Source: Rhodothermia bacterium
GTDB lineage: Bacteria; Bacteroidota; Rhodothermia; Balneolales; Balneolaceae
Length of the DNA stretch: 64,000 bases
Assembly: GCA_030427885.1 (NCBI GenBank)
Contig: JAUICM010000003.1
Location: 310,001 to 374,000, forward strand
Reading direction: 5' to 3'
Positions 1-7,906 of the stretch are shown piece by piece (within the stretch, counting starts at the first letter, position 1; every line of letters begins with the position of its first letter). The notes beneath the pieces are model-generated. The model worked only from the letters and a program-made list of their open reading frames with translations, did not search any database and was not told where the DNA came from. The position numbers and the translations under genes were made by a program.

Positions 1-678
1 CGCATCCATTTCCGGAGTCAATGCTTTGGTAACTTCAATTCCTGAAAGCATGTTCGAGGAGATAAAACCTAATCCAGTGGATCTGTTGTTAGCATCTGTT
101 GACGGTAAACGTATTCCATTGACCATTACAACATTTTGCTTTGCCTGAATACCTCGAATTACAACCTTATCGCCACCCTCAAGTGAAATACCTGGAAGAC
201 GACTCACTGCCGTTGCCGCACTAGCATCTGGTAGTTCCCTTATCTTTTCTGATGAAACAACATTCTTTATCTCTCGCGCAGTTAATTGCTCATTTATTGC
301 CTGACGCTGACCCTGAGCCTGAGCGGAGATCACTACTTCTTCTCCTTCAATAGCTTCTTGTTCAAGCGCCACATTCACTTCTATTTTTTCACCGCTTACA
401 ACTTCTATTTCAATCTCTTGAGGTTTGTACCCTATTGAGCTTATCACTAACACATAAGAACCAACAGGCACCCGGTTGATAATAAACTCTCCATCAATAT
501 TTGTTGGAGACCCAAGACTTGTTCCCTGGATACCAACATTTACCCCTACAAGAAACTCTCCTGTACTAGCCTCACTAACAACTCCACTAATTGTTCCAAA
601 TCTGGAGTCCTGAGCGAAAAGCGCTCCCGTAATAGTTACAAACGACAGTATTAAAACTGTGAAAAATTTTTTCCGCAT
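1..678 (-). CDS. TonB-dependent outer-membrane receptor, N-terminal 226 codons (cut by window edge)
   Basis: Reading the minus strand from an ATG at 678 gives 226 open codons running off the window, so only the N-terminus is seen. Residues 1-23 are a signal peptide ending ALFAQ. Residues about 29-112 are a carboxypeptidase regulatory-like beta-sandwich (SGVVSEASTGE, GEFIINRVPVGSY). From about 137 a TonB plug domain begins (VSSEKIRELPDASAATAVSRLPG, shown here only in part: RELPDASAA), followed by VVIRGIQ and VMVNGIRLP. The stretch INEQLTAREIKNVVSSEKI resembles the receptor group typified by Caulobacter and Xanthomonas sugar receptors rather than classical SusC, and no SusD is visible. It probably imports xylan oligosaccharides across the outer membrane, inferred from the adjacent xylanase genes and shared operator-like sites. 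The family is clear; the substrate is inferred. Confidence 0.88.
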   Translation of the reverse strand, partial: MRKKFFTVLILSFVTITGALFAQDSRFGTISGVVSEASTGEFLVGVNVGIQGTSLGSPTNIDGEFIINRVPVGSYVLVISSIGYKPQEIEIEVVSGEKIEVNVALEQEAIEGEEVVISAQAQGQRQAINEQLTAREIKNVVSSEKIRELPDASAATAVSRLPGISLEGGDKVVIRGIQAKQNVVMVNGIRLPSTDANNRSTGLGFISSNMLSGIEVTKALTPEMDA

Positions 679-728
679 ATCAATTCACATCTGACTTTTA
701 AAAGTTAATATGTTTTTTCGCTCATATT

Positions 729-742
729 AAAAGCGCTTACAC
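729..742. promoter_or_regulatory. LacI-type operator-like palindrome AAGCGCTT upstream of the TonB receptor
   Basis: The sequence AAAAGCGCTTACAC has a perfect core palindrome AAGCGCTT (731-738) with the central CG typical of LacI/GalR-family operators. It lies about 50 bp upstream of the receptor start. The same core occurs at 5078-5085 and a related GAAAGCGTTTC at 5194-5204. Binding is inferred. Confidence 0.5.
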
Positions 743-781
743 ACTTGAATATATCAATTGGCTCGATCTAAAAAAAAAAAT

Positions 782-822
782 TTGAGCAATTTTTTTATAA
801 AAATGCGCAACTTTTTGCTCAA
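782..822. promoter_or_regulatory. Paired TTGAGCAA / TTGCTCAA operator-like sites upstream of the TonB receptor
   Basis: TTGAGCAA (782-789) and its reverse complement TTGCTCAA (815-822) lie 33 bp apart start to start, with TGCGCAA (804-810) between them. The identical arrangement with the same 33-bp offset occurs at 41732/41765 upstream of the xylB operon. The region is between the receptor start and the terminator of the neighbouring xylanase gene, where the receptor promoter must be. Proposed to bind the LacI-family regulator encoded at 41780-42796. Confidence 0.55.
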
Positions 823-827
823 CGAAT

Positions 828-857
828 AAAAGTGCCTGAATCACATCAGGCACTTTT
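828..857 (-). terminator. Rho-independent terminator after the GH10-T9SS gene
   Basis: A 12-bp perfect stem, AAAAGTGCCTGA with TCAGGCACTTTT, around a 6-nt loop, 14 bp past the stop codon of the 871-3303 gene. The A-rich and T-rich ends could let it act in both directions, but only the minus-strand unit ends here. Confidence 0.8.
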
Positions 858-870
858 ACAATTACTCCCA

Positions 871-3303
871 CTATTTTATAAGTGTCATCCTCCTAACAGC
901 CCTAAAAGAACCGGACTTAAGTTCATAAAAATATACACCTGAAGAAATACTTGATGCGTTAAAATTAACCGTATAGGTCCCTGCTATCTGATTCTTATTT
1001 ACCAGCGTTCGGATCAACCGCCCGGTAATGTCATATACTTTCAGAGTTACAAACTCGTTGTTGGGAACTGTATATGATATTTGTGTACTGGGGTTAAATG
1101 GGTTTGGATAATTCTGGGTTAGCTCAAAATCAGCGGGAATTTCTCCCTCTCCCAAGTCTTCATTACTTACGTTTAATACAACATTAGCAGTATCAACGTA
1201 TGCACGCAGCCATTCTAAGGCAGGTCTGATTTCATTATTGCTTCGAATTAGAAACGCTTCCTGGTCATTTCTCCACAACCCTGGTCTCCAACCCCACAGG
1301 GTTACCCCCATCACTTTGGGGTGTTCCCAAAATATTGGAAACACTCTTTGGTAACGTTGTAACTGTGCCTGATCTGATTGCTCATCAGTTCCAGCAGGAT
1401 TACCATCAAGATCCATTTCTGTAGCTTGTATTGGGAGTCCAGTTGCTCCTAACATATCCAGGGTTCGTTTTATATCACCTGAAGCCGAACCTGTTGAAAA
1501 GGCATGAGATTGAACACCAATAATATCGATCAAGCCCCGGTCTTTAAGATCCTCGATAATATTCAGATACACATTTGTTGCCCCAATATTTCCAACTATT
1601 CCATAATCGTTTATCATTAGTTTTGAATCCGGAAAATATTCCCTTGCCATTTCAAACGCTGTTATGATCCAGTCATGGCCTGTTTCTCCGGTACCACCCA
1701 ACGCTTCAATATAGTTTGCCTGACCACTTTGCCCATCCGGAAGCTGGTGACCATTAGAACCTTCATTTACAACTTCTACGTAATCTAGTTCCGGATATCG
1801 CTCTGCAACTGCAGCAAACCATTCTTCAATTTCCTCGAGCTGCTCTGCTGGCTCCAGATCATTAATCCAACCTGGCTGCTGCCCTCCCCATATTAGAATA
1901 TGAAAACGAATCGGAAAGCCGTTATCCTTGGCCAGGTCATACGCTGCATCCATACCGCCCCAGTTCATTTGGTCTCTGGTGCCTTCTACACTACCCCATT
2001 TCCCTGCATTTTCCGGAGTTACCTGATTCCAGTATTGCTCAAAGTCAACAACCTGAGCTGTGGAGTATATATTTCCAAGAAATTTTTGCTTCCCTTTTGC
2101 TATAGGTTCGTAGGTTACACCGGTATCTGTGGGATCAGTTAGAGAACCAGCTGTAAGGCTGTCTAAATTTTCGACCGTAAAGAATACCGCACTATCACCA
2201 AAGGCGAACTTGTCAATATCCAGGCCATCTTCCCGCGTACCTAGCTGGAAGGTCTTGGTCAGAGAGTCCCCTTCCTCGATGACGAATGTAACCGGATCGG
2301 TGAAGTAATTATTTCTTGAAAGATTCACCCATTTCCATACTTCGGATCCAGCACCACCTGGCCCACGAACCAAATCACCACTATTAGAAAATCCGGCTGC
2401 AGCCATTCCATTTACTACTACCCAATCAGAAGAGCTATCCGGATTCTGCTCACCAAAGCCAGCGCCATAGAAGAAGCTATCATCATCAAAGGTTCCTGAA
2501 CCTGTTCTTACTCTCGCAAACAAGTCATAACCTCCTGCTCCTGGAAATGTTACTGAATATGTTACAACCCTGTCTGGCGAGCCCGGTATGAGATCTGGAT
2601 TGTTTTGCGTGGTTCTGATAAACGAAATTTCACCCTGTTCCACAGTTGTAATCTGCGCACCGAGCTCACCCGTTTCAGCTTCCACTACTACCGGCAATAC
2701 ATTTGGCCCGGAAATTCGAACACTGTCTATATAGATTGTTTTTCCAACATTGGCAGCAAAACTAAAATGAAAAGGTGCTCTGGCTGTATCAGAACCAGCT
2801 GGAGCTGTAAAGCTAAGGCTGAACTCCTGCCATTCCGTACTTAAAGATACATCACCACTCCCAATTCTACCTAATTCTGTATAATCAGGGGCAGGCAAGC
2901 CAATTGTGAAATTTGCTGTTCCACCTGCTTCTGATGCCTTTGCCCACAATTTAACATTGTAAGTTGTACCTGGAGTTACCTTGAAAGGTTCGTTTACGGC
3001 GCCCAGACTCCACTCTTCTGTTCCTGTGCTATCAACTTTTATTGCCAAAGACTTGGAGCCATCTTTAAACACGCTGTCAACAATCGCATAAGATCCGCCT
3101 GCGCCATCCTGAACAAAGAAGTTCCAACCCTCAACACTTGCAGTATCTCCGGAAGTTGTTACTTCTGAAAGTTCAAAACTCCCATTACTGTTTATATTAA
3201 TGTATTGAGCATTCACATTAATAAAAGCAACTAATGCCACAAGCACCGCTAGACCCAGTTTAGCACTACCCTTAACTCCTTTTGTAATAGCTATATTCTT
3301 CAT
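871..3303 (-). CDS. Secreted multidomain GH10 endo-1,4-beta-xylanase with two carbohydrate-binding modules and a T9SS sorting domain
   Basis: Predicted to cut internal beta-1,4 bonds of xylan outside the cell. Of 810 residues, about 1-33 are a signal peptide ending NVNAQ. Residues about 35-200 look like a CBM4/9-type module (GSFELSE, VEGWNFF) and about 205-385 like a second, CBM6/35-type beta-sandwich (VEAETGELG). The GH10 barrel covers about 395-710, with acid/base Glu514 (VVNEGSN) and nucleophile Glu629 (ATEMDLD). The C-terminus (about 730-810) is a type A T9SS domain with NYPNPFNPST and ITGRLIRTL. Oddly, the usual HTLVWH motif reads HILIWGG, so the second conserved His is replaced. The gene lies 35 bp behind the GH43 gene at 3339-5030 and is probably cotranscribed with it. 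The family call is firm; the binding-module assignments are less so. Confidence 0.9.
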   Translation of the reverse strand: MKNIAITKGVKGSAKLGLAVLVALVAFINVNAQYININSNGSFELSEVTTSGDTASVEGWNFFVQDGAGGSYAIVDSVFKDGSKSLAIKVDSTGTEEWSLGAVNEPFKVTPGTTYNVKLWAKASEAGGTANFTIGLPAPDYTELGRIGSGDVSLSTEWQEFSLSFTAPAGSDTARAPFHFSFAANVGKTIYIDSVRISGPNVLPVVVEAETGELGAQITTVEQGEISFIRTTQNNPDLIPGSPDRVVTYSVTFPGAGGYDLFARVRTGSGTFDDDSFFYGAGFGEQNPDSSSDWVVVNGMAAAGFSNSGDLVRGPGGAGSEVWKWVNLSRNNYFTDPVTFVIEEGDSLTKTFQLGTREDGLDIDKFAFGDSAVFFTVENLDSLTAGSLTDPTDTGVTYEPIAKGKQKFLGNIYSTAQVVDFEQYWNQVTPENAGKWGSVEGTRDQMNWGGMDAAYDLAKDNGFPIRFHILIWGGQQPGWINDLEPAEQLEEIEEWFAAVAERYPELDYVEVVNEGSNGHQLPDGQSGQANYIEALGGTGETGHDWIITAFEMAREYFPDSKLMINDYGIVGNIGATNVYLNIIEDLKDRGLIDIIGVQSHAFSTGSASGDIKRTLDMLGATGLPIQATEMDLDGNPAGTDEQSDQAQLQRYQRVFPIFWEHPKVMGVTLWGWRPGLWRNDQEAFLIRSNNEIRPALEWLRAYVDTANVVLNVSNEDLGEGEIPADFELTQNYPNPFNPSTQISYTVPNNEFVTLKVYDITGRLIRTLVNKNQIAGTYTVNFNASSISSGVYFYELKSGSFRAVRRMTLIK

Positions 3304-3338
3304 TTCTTAAACTATTTAGTTTTATTAGATAATTAATT

Positions 3339-5030
3339 TCAATTTTTGGAATAGCCATACATTCCGATAACTGCTCCAACAAATCCGCCAGCAACTTCTG
3401 TACTCAGTATAGTTCCATCCGCTCCTTCATAAAACAATTCCCAGTCTGAATCACTTTCTGATACTGAATAATAGAAATCGTATTCGCTGCCCCGCGCCTC
3501 TATTTTCAAGGACACTGAAGAACCTTCGAATGCAATTGATTTTAAAACCTCTTCTTCGCGACGAGTTCGTTTTCTTAGCTCGAGAAGTGTTTCATTTTCA
3601 TCATTTTGATGCACTCCAAAAAAGTAATTAAAGTCTTTATTCTGAAATGCCACCAGACCGGCTTCATCTCCTATCTCCTCTGGTTTGTATCTCATATTCA
3701 CTGAAGCACTGGCATAGGCATGCTGCTGTCTTCTGCCAATAAATGAGGGTTGACCTAGTCCGGTAATATGATCCGGCCTTGATGTAATATTCAGGCTGCC
3801 ATTACCTGTGGAGTACCATTTCTCTTTTGGTGTCCTGATAAATAGCCAATAGTCCTGCAGATCGGGCGAATCAAATTGTTCAGTAATTTTAAAATTACCA
3901 TTCATAGGAATTGCAGGTTCAGGCTGGGCTGGCAGGTCTGGCTTTTTTGCTTTTACCGGAACAGCTTCATCCCCCTCCAGAATCACCGGCCATCCATCTT
4001 TCCAGGTTACTGGCAATAAGAAGGTTTCACGACCTGTATTAAAATTTCTTCCATCATACTGGCGCACACCTAAGAATATGGTCCACCATTCTCCCGATGC
4101 TGTTTCTACCATATCAGCATGACCTGTATATGCGACTGGGAAATCCCGCTCAATAGGAATATGGCGCTGAGTAAGAATGGGATTAATTGGCCCCGGAGTA
4201 AATGGCCCTAAAGGATTATCTCCTTTAAGAACAACCTGAGAGTGATTTACACTTGTTCCGCCCTCTGCGGCATGCAAAATGTACTCTCCATTTACTTTCA
4301 TCAGATGCGGCCCTTCAATCCAGATCGGCTTTTGGGAAAGATCAATTCCACCATTGATGATTACTTTAGGCTCGCTTATGCTTTTATTTGTTTCCAGATC
4401 ATATTCTCTGATCCAAACTGCACGGTGCCCCGGATAAAGAGGCCTTCCTTCTGGCCCATCATTATTTATTACATAAACCTTTCCGTCATCATCAAAGAAA
4501 ATTGAAGGATCTATTCCGCCAACACGGTCCAGCCAAATCGGATCAGACCATGGGCCTGCAGGATCTTTTGCTGTTACCATAAAATTTCCGCCGGCATCAA
4601 CCAAAGTATTTAATACATAAAACGTACCATCATGGTATTCAATGGTTGGGGCAAAAACACCTCTGGAAATTGTCAGACTATCTACCGGTAGCTGGGAGGG
4701 CCGGTCTAAAACGTTTCCAATCTGGGTCCAGTTTACCAGATCTTTACTATGAAAAATTGGAATTCCAGGGAAATACGAAAACGAAGAATGCACCATATAA
4801 TAATCATCGCCAGCCCTTGTAATACTCGGATCCGGATAAAAGCCGGCTAATATAGGATTCAAATATTCATCATTGCCGACCTGCAAATTTTCATAAATTG
4901 GATCACTTCCTTCATATGTGAACGATGTGAAAACAGGATCTGCACTTGGCTTATCCAAACCCTGATTTTTGCATCCGGTCAAAATTAAGACCAGCATTAC
5001 AATTCCAACAATCGGTTTAATTCTATCCAT
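3339..5030 (-). CDS. GH43 lipoprotein with C-terminal beta-sandwich (beta-xylosidase / alpha-L-arabinofuranosidase)
   Basis: A 563-residue lipoprotein with lipobox LTGC at Cys20, so probably anchored at a membrane surface. Residues about 55-360 form the GH43 five-bladed propeller. The likely catalytic triad is Asp67 (YPDPSI, general base), Asp174 (GGIDPSIFFD, pKa modulator) and Glu239 (WIEGPHL, general acid). Residues about 385-563 are a concanavalin-like beta-sandwich typical of the C-terminal domain of GH43 beta-xylosidases. Expected to release xylose or arabinose from (arabino)xylan oligosaccharides. It is the first gene of a minus-strand pair with the GH10-T9SS gene and diverges from the GH10 gene at 5322, sharing an operator-rich intergenic region. 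Xylosidase and arabinofuranosidase activities cannot be told apart from sequence. Confidence 0.9.
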   Translation of the reverse strand: MDRIKPIVGIVMLVLILTGCKNQGLDKPSADPVFTSFTYEGSDPIYENLQVGNDEYLNPILAGFYPDPSITRAGDDYYMVHSSFSYFPGIPIFHSKDLVNWTQIGNVLDRPSQLPVDSLTISRGVFAPTIEYHDGTFYVLNTLVDAGGNFMVTAKDPAGPWSDPIWLDRVGGIDPSIFFDDDGKVYVINNDGPEGRPLYPGHRAVWIREYDLETNKSISEPKVIINGGIDLSQKPIWIEGPHLMKVNGEYILHAAEGGTSVNHSQVVLKGDNPLGPFTPGPINPILTQRHIPIERDFPVAYTGHADMVETASGEWWTIFLGVRQYDGRNFNTGRETFLLPVTWKDGWPVILEGDEAVPVKAKKPDLPAQPEPAIPMNGNFKITEQFDSPDLQDYWLFIRTPKEKWYSTGNGSLNITSRPDHITGLGQPSFIGRRQQHAYASASVNMRYKPEEIGDEAGLVAFQNKDFNYFFGVHQNDENETLLELRKRTRREEEVLKSIAFEGSSVSLKIEARGSEYDFYYSVSESDSDWELFYEGADGTILSTEVAGGFVGAVIGMYGYSKN

Positions 5031-5077
5031 ATCTAAATTTTCTTGAGCTATAATCTACTTATGAAGGTTTACAGCGG

Positions 5078-5085
5078 AAGCGCTT
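5078..5085. promoter_or_regulatory. LacI-type operator-like AAGCGCTT upstream of GH43
   Basis: A perfect palindrome with central CG, 48 bp upstream of the GH43 start, inside GGAAGCGCTTTTAC. Same core as the site at 731-738. Confidence 0.5.
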
Positions 5086-5157
5086 TTACCGAATCTACAA
5101 AAAAAAAAGTGTTTATTTCACACTAAATGAAAAATAAACGCAATATTTGCCCACTTT

Positions 5158-5204
5158 ATGAGCAAACAAAGTAATCCGTTTTTGTTAATTTTCGAAAGCG
5201 TTTC
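5158..5204. promoter_or_regulatory. Operator-like sites ATGAGCAA and GAAAGCGTTTC in the divergent xylanase promoter region
   Basis: ATGAGCAA (5158-5165) is a one-mismatch copy of the TTGAGCAA motif. GAAAGCGTTTC (5194-5204) is a near-palindrome of the LacI/CcpA operator type. Both lie in the 291-bp gap between the divergent GH43 (start 5030) and GH10 (start 5322) genes, which holds no coding sequence. Confidence 0.45.
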
Positions 5205-5258
5205 TATGTTTATTCAACTAAAATGCATACATACAGACCAACATCACTTAGACAAATT

Positions 5259-5266
5259 TTGCTCAA
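5259..5266. promoter_or_regulatory. Operator-like TTGCTCAA upstream of the GH10 lipoprotein
   Basis: An exact copy of the recurring 8-mer, 56 bp before the preferred ATG at 5322. Its presence here supports the 5322 start over an ATG at 5223, which would put the site inside the coding region. Confidence 0.5.
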
Positions 5267-5321
5267 TTATCTCTCCAAGTCGAGAACACTTACCCTAATC
5301 CCACACACAAACTATCTGGTA

Positions 5322-6467
5322 ATGAAACGTTTCCTGCCAATAATAGCTGCCATTCTTTTTCTTAGTAATTGTGCCGAAACCAGTGATAAAGTGACACCTT
5401 CATCTCTTAAAGAAGCATACAATGGAGCCTTCCTGATAGGAACTGCTGTGAATGGAGGCATTACATCCGGCCGCGACTCAACTCTCCAAAAAATTGTTCT
5501 GGATCAGTTCAATACCGTCACTGCTGAAAATGTTTTAAAGGCAGCTCCGATAAATCCGGCACCGGGAGTCTATAATTTTGGCCCGGCTGATGAGTTTGTT
5601 GATTTCGGCGAGTCTAATAATATGTACATCATCGGGCATACCCTGGTTTGGCACAATCAAACACCGGGCTGGTTCTTTACAAATGAAAATGGAGAGCCTA
5701 ATACTCCTGCTCAACAGATCGAACAAATGCGGAGCCATATTGAAACCATTGCGAGCAGATATGTCGGACGGATCGATGCGTGGGATGTGGTGAACGAAGT
5801 AATAGACAACGACGGGTCATACCGGCCAACCACCTGGGTTAACGGCGTTGGTGATGGGGATGAAATGGTTAAAAATGCTTTTCTTTTTGCTCAGGAATAC
5901 GCCCCGGATGCAGAGCTCTATTATAACGACTTCAATGCATGGAGACCCGCTAAACGTGACGGGATCGTCAGAATGGTTCGGATGCTTCAGGATGAAGGAA
6001 TTCGAATTGACGGAATTGGAATACAAGGTCACTGGGGACTTAACTTCCCTAAGAATGAATATGTCGAGGCAGCCATTGATTCGTTTGCTTCACTTGGTGT
6101 GAAAGTAATGATCACCGAACTGGATGTGGATGTATTACCTCTTACTAAAGAAGGACAGATCATCGGTACAGGTATGATGCATCCTCAATTTCAACTGGAG
6201 GAGTTTGAAGAATTCCTTGACCCATATCCAAACGGTCTACCTGATGAAATTCAGCAACAGCTTACCGAACGTTATCAGGAACTATTTCAGATCTTTTATG
6301 ACAGAAGAGACAAGATCGATCGTGTTACATTCTGGGGTGTTCATGATAACATGAGCTGGAAAAATGGATATCCTATACCAGGGCGCACAAACTATCCATT
6401 ACCTTTCAATCGTGATCTAACCCCAAAACCTGCTGTTGAAGCGATCTTGAACATCCCAAACAAATAA
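5322..6467 (+). CDS. GH10 endo-1,4-beta-xylanase, lipoprotein
   Basis: The 381-residue product starts at the ATG at 5322 because that start gives a clean lipoprotein signal (MKRFLPII, lipobox LSNC, Cys17); the 33 in-frame codons upstream lack any signal character. The GH10 barrel fills the rest, with HTLVWHNQTP, acid/base Glu159 (VVNEVID) and nucleophile Glu266 (ITELDVD). As a lipid-anchored xylanase it probably shortens xylan chains at the cell surface or in the periplasm before uptake. The next gene, an alditol oxidase, starts 12 bp after the stop codon, so the two are probably cotranscribed. Operator-like sites upstream tie it to the xylan regulon. Confidence 0.93.
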   Translation: MKRFLPIIAAILFLSNCAETSDKVTPSSLKEAYNGAFLIGTAVNGGITSGRDSTLQKIVLDQFNTVTAENVLKAAPINPAPGVYNFGPADEFVDFGESNNMYIIGHTLVWHNQTPGWFFTNENGEPNTPAQQIEQMRSHIETIASRYVGRIDAWDVVNEVIDNDGSYRPTTWVNGVGDGDEMVKNAFLFAQEYAPDAELYYNDFNAWRPAKRDGIVRMVRMLQDEGIRIDGIGIQGHWGLNFPKNEYVEAAIDSFASLGVKVMITELDVDVLPLTKEGQIIGTGMMHPQFQLEEFEEFLDPYPNGLPDEIQQQLTERYQELFQIFYDRRDKIDRVTFWGVHDNMSWKNGYPIPGRTNYPLPFNRDLTPKPAVEAILNIPNK

Positions 6468-6479
6468 CGGTTCTTATTA

Positions 6480-7745
6480 ATGGGGAATATCAGAAGCAAG
6501 CATAACTGGTCTGGACATACTTCATTTACGGCCAGGCGTTACCACGAACCTACATCCGTTGAAGAAATTCAGGATATTGTTAGTAGTTCATCACAGGTTC
6601 GAGTGATCGGTTCCAGACATTCCTTCAATGGTATCGCAGATTCTTCGGTTGACCAATTGTGGCTCGGAGCAATGAACCAAAAGGTTATCATTGATACATT
6701 AAACAAGAAAGCCACAGTCCCGGCTGGTATTACCTACACCGAACTTTGCCCTGTTCTGGAAGAAACTGGTTTCGCTTTAACAAACCTGGCCTCTTTAAAA
6801 CATATCACAGTTGCAGGAGCTGTAACAACGGCAACCCATGGCTCAGGAAATGGCGTGGGAAACCTGGCGACGGTTGTAAGCGGTGTGGAGATGGTCTCAG
6901 CTAATGGTGATCTCGTTGAATATACCCGGGAACAAAACCCTGATATTTTTCCAGGTGTGGTTGTAAGCCTAGGCGCCCTTGGAATAATAACCCGATATAC
7001 ACTTGATCTGGTGCCAAGTTTCCTTATTCAACAGGATTCGTACGAAAATATCCCATTTTCAGAAGTATATGAGCACTATGGTGAAATTACGAACTCAGCA
7101 TATAGTGTAAGTTTATTTCCCACATGGCAGAATGATTACTGTGAGACCCTGGTATTGAAGCGGAAAGCAAGCTCAAAAGAACCATTATCCACTCCGGATA
7201 CTTTTTTTGGAGCCAGATCAAGGCCTCCTGAAAAAGCCCGCAAAGCATCTGAAGGCCGGTCATATTCACCATTTGGCAAACCTGCTACCTGGCATGAATC
7301 ACTGCCACATTACTCTCTCCATGAACCAGAGAAAATGGGTAATGAATTACAGAGTGAATATTTCTTACCCCGAGAAAATCTTGTTGAAGCGCTCAAAGCT
7401 GTTCAGTCTTTGAAAGAAGATCTCGAACCGATCCTTGGAGGCTCAGAAATACGATCTGTTGCCGCTGATGACCTATGGATGAGTCCGGCCAATGGACAGG
7501 ACATCGTAGGGATACATTTTAACTGGCTAAAAAAATGGGATGGGATCAAACTATTCCTCCCAAAACTGGAAGCAGCCCTCAGGCCTTATTCTGCTATGCC
7601 TCACTTTGGAAAACTATTTCATATGGGCCATGAAGAACTTAAGGAAGTATATCCTGCATTGAATAATTTCAGGAAGTTGATCCTTGAATCAGACCCTGAA
7701 GGAAAGTTCAATAATGATTTCATCAAAAAGTATATTCTGGGATGA
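6480..7745 (+). CDS. FAD-dependent alditol oxidase (xylitol oxidase type)
   Basis: Expected to oxidise a terminal alcohol of alditols such as xylitol to the aldose, giving H2O2. The 421-residue protein has a VAO-type FAD domain (about 15-190) and a C-terminal ARO-like cap. Compared from memory with Streptomyces AldO, the key residues line up: His47 in GSRHSFN (AldO His46, covalent FAD), Glu323 and Arg325 in SEIRSVAADD (Glu320, Arg322), and Lys378 in PHFGKLF (Lys375). ATHGSG is also kept. No signal peptide is seen, so it acts in the cytoplasm. It is placed between a xylanase and an alpha-glucuronidase gene, suggesting that xylitol or a related polyol is met during xylan growth. A plain sugar-lactone oxidase is a less likely alternative. 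Confidence 0.85.
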   Translation: MGNIRSKHNWSGHTSFTARRYHEPTSVEEIQDIVSSSSQVRVIGSRHSFNGIADSSVDQLWLGAMNQKVIIDTLNKKATVPAGITYTELCPVLEETGFALTNLASLKHITVAGAVTTATHGSGNGVGNLATVVSGVEMVSANGDLVEYTREQNPDIFPGVVVSLGALGIITRYTLDLVPSFLIQQDSYENIPFSEVYEHYGEITNSAYSVSLFPTWQNDYCETLVLKRKASSKEPLSTPDTFFGARSRPPEKARKASEGRSYSPFGKPATWHESLPHYSLHEPEKMGNELQSEYFLPRENLVEALKAVQSLKEDLEPILGGSEIRSVAADDLWMSPANGQDIVGIHFNWLKKWDGIKLFLPKLEAALRPYSAMPHFGKLFHMGHEELKEVYPALNNFRKLILESDPEGKFNNDFIKKYILG

Positions 7746-7906
7746 CATTCCTTACTGCACCAGATATATTACTAATGTAAACCTGACTTGGTGCTATGAA
7801 GATAATTGAGCATTTTAAATCTCAGGTTTGTAATCTCTCGCAAAACATTTGTTTTGGCACTGAACTTCGATTAATGCGACATATTTACTTCAACAAGGCT
7901 GTTTTT

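Noticed and set aside
5223-5321. Upstream ATG at 5223 for the GH10 lipoprotein
   Set aside because: It would bury the lipobox signal 33 residues inside and overlap the operator-like site at 5259.
7796-7906. Upstream extension of GH115 to an ATG at 7796
   Set aside because: The 37 extra residues are polar and would precede an otherwise normal signal peptide; ATG at 7907 is preferred.
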